Below are positions 4,081 to 5,311 of a DNA stretch of 5,311 nt, in pieces. Within the stretch, counting starts at the first letter, position 1. Each line of letters begins with the position of its first letter. The notes under the pieces are model-generated. The model was not told the origin of the DNA. It saw only the letters and a program-made list of their open reading frames with translations, and searched no databases. The position numbers were made by a program, and so were the translations under genes. The stretch lies in assembly GCA_024650095.1 (NCBI GenBank), contig JANKMV010000170.1:1-5311 (forward strand). The letters are read 5' to 3'. Source of the DNA: Bacillota bacterium. GTDB taxonomy: Bacteria > Bacillota > Dethiobacteria > Dethiobacterales > Dethiobacteraceae.

Positions 4081-5311
4081 ACTCTTCATTTTCCTTTACC
4101 AAGTATTCTGCACGCTGTTGCGCCTGGAAGATGATATTTTCCTCATCGAGTGTTGTCAAGTGACCGTTTTCGCAGAGAATTTTTCCGTCCACCATAACCA
4201 CTGTAATATCCGTTGGTTGGGCTGCGTAGACTACATGCGCCACCACATTATGAAGTGGCGTCAAGTGAGGTTTTTGTAAATCTAAAACAAGTAAATCTGC
4301 CTTCATGCCGGATGCAATGGTTCCTACTTGGTCAAGAAATACAGCCTTAGCACTGTGACGTGTGGCCAACGCTAGCGCTTCCTGTGCCGTGATGGCCGTT
4401 GGATCCATACGAACGCCCTTATGTAATAAAGCGGCAAGGCGCATTTCTTCCATCATATCTAAATTGTTATTACTTGCTGCACCATCGGTACCAAGCCCCA
4501 CCGTAATACCCCTTGACAATAGATCTGGCACAGGTGCAATACCACTACCCAGCTTAAGATTACTACCTGGGTTATGTGCCACATGCACGTCATATTCTTT
4601 GAGGAGATCCATATCGCCATCCGTTAGATGTACACAGTGAGCCGCTAGTACCGGTCGATCCAACAAGCCTGTATCTTTTAGTAGTCGCGTTGGCGTTACC
4701 CCATATTGCGCACAGATATTATTCACTTCATCCATTGTTTCAGCGAGGTGTATATGAATAGGCACATGTAGTCTCTCTTGCAACGCCAACACACGTTTTA
4801 AGTAGTCTGGAGGGCAAGTGTACGGAGCATGAGGCCCTAACATGGTGGTAATACGACCATCGCCCCGTCCCTGCCAATGTTGAATAAAATGTTCGCTTTC
4901 AATCAGGCCCGATTCGGCTTGCTCACCAACGCCCACAAGCCCTCGCGATAAAACAGCGCGTATACCCGCTTCCTCCACGGCTTCCGCTACTTGATCCATG
5001 AAGAAATACATATCGCAAAAAGTGGTGGTGCCACCCTTAATCATCTCTGCAATGGCCAACATGGTACCCCAATAGACGTCTTCTCGCTTGAGGCGAGCCT
5101 CGATGGGCCAGATTCTCTTTTCTAGCCAATACATCAAGGGGACATCATCGGCATACGAGCGCAAGAGTGACATGCCCGCATGGCTGTGTGCATTAACAAA
5201 ACCAGGAGCTACTACCTTGCCCTGACCATCAATAACCTCTGCTTCAGCAACCAACGCAATGGGTGTAACAGAGATCCGGGGGGGAAATACTCCTTCTGGA
5301 ATAGCAGGATC
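4079..5311 (-). CDS. mtaD: 5-methylthioadenosine/S-adenosylhomocysteine deaminase, 5'-partial
   Basis: A cytosolic amidohydrolase that deaminates S-adenosylhomocysteine and 5'-methylthioadenosine to the inosine forms (EC 3.5.4.28/3.5.4.31), used in methionine and adenosine salvage. 410 residues are visible and the frame stays open to the right edge, so the 5' end is missing; full members are about 430. Counting from the edge: the metal pair H42-x-H44 in NAHSHAGMSL, PHAPYTC (160-166), HIHLAET with metal H188 and catalytic E191, AAHCVH with H225, and GTDGAASNN with metal D276. All are intact. An in-frame TTG at 5254 is not the start: the 19 residues before it, with IPEG and the RIS strand, fit the usual N-terminal beta domain. 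It converges with the lipoprotein gene and overlaps its terminator. Related guanine or triazine deaminases are less likely given the GTDGAASNN and PHAPYTC motifs. A run of seven G (5278-5284) lies in this region. Confidence 0.92.
   Translation of the reverse strand, partial: DPAIPEGVFPPRISVTPIALVAEAEVIDGQGKVVAPGFVNAHSHAGMSLLRSYADDVPLMYWLEKRIWPIEARLKREDVYWGTMLAIAEMIKGGTTTFCDMYFFMDQVAEAVEEAGIRAVLSRGLVGVGEQAESGLIESEHFIQHWQGRGDGRITTMLGPHAPYTCPPDYLKRVLALQERLHVPIHIHLAETMDEVNNICAQYGVTPTRLLKDTGLLDRPVLAAHCVHLTDGDMDLLKEYDVHVAHNPGSNLKLGSGIAPVPDLLSRGITVGLGTDGAASNNNLDMMEEMRLAALLHKGVRMDPTAITAQEALALATRHSAKAVFLDQVGTIASGMKADLLVLDLQKPHLTPLHNVVAHVVYAAQPTDITVVMVDGKILCENGHLTTLDEENIIFQAQQRAEYLVKENEE

Noticed and set aside
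4362..4640. 92-codon plus-strand reading frame
   Set aside because: Antisense to the amidohydrolase core including the GTDGAASNN motif; no family resemblance.

Overview
The window looks like ordinary chromosomal DNA of an endospore-forming, Gram-positive anaerobe-type bacterium (Firmicutes, most likely class Clostridia). The grounds are moderate to low GC (judged by eye, not computed), strong GGAGG-type ribosome binding sites, a YhcN/YlaJ-type sporulation lipoprotein, and many best matches in style to clostridial families (SurE, DeoC, MtaD-type deaminase, DUF5658). Genus cannot be fixed from the sequence. No RNA gene, insertion sequence, CRISPR array or origin was seen, and no stretch over 300 bases lacks a gene.

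Layout from left to right. (1) Three minus-strand genes of poorly known function: a membrane-anchored extracytoplasmic protein with a LolA/LppX-like look (718-1473), a three-helix DUF5658 membrane protein (322-609) and a 62-residue double-CxxC zinc-ribbon protein (70-258). (2) A strong, symmetrical terminator (1548-1591) separates these from (3) a compact minus-strand operon surE - deoC - tautomerase (3283 down to 1610). (4) A 178-base divergent intergenic region carries a 14-base palindrome just before the surE ribosome binding site. (5) A plus-strand gene encodes a proline-rich YhcN/YlaJ lipoprotein (3462-4025) and ends in a hairpin terminator (4047-4080). (6) A convergent minus-strand amidohydrolase of the 5-methylthioadenosine/S-adenosylhomocysteine deaminase family (4079-5311) runs off the right edge.

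Functionally, surE (nucleoside monophosphate phosphatase), deoC (deoxyribose-5-phosphate aldolase) and the nearby MtaD-type deaminase all fit nucleotide and nucleoside salvage, though they are not one transcript. The lipoprotein fits spore formation or germination. Two gene starts need care. The tautomerase should begin at the internal ATG at 1795, because its catalytic proline must follow the initiator Met. The amidohydrolase does not begin at the TTG at 5254 but continues open to the window edge. No clearly new multi-gene system is evident. The least explained part is the left three-gene group.
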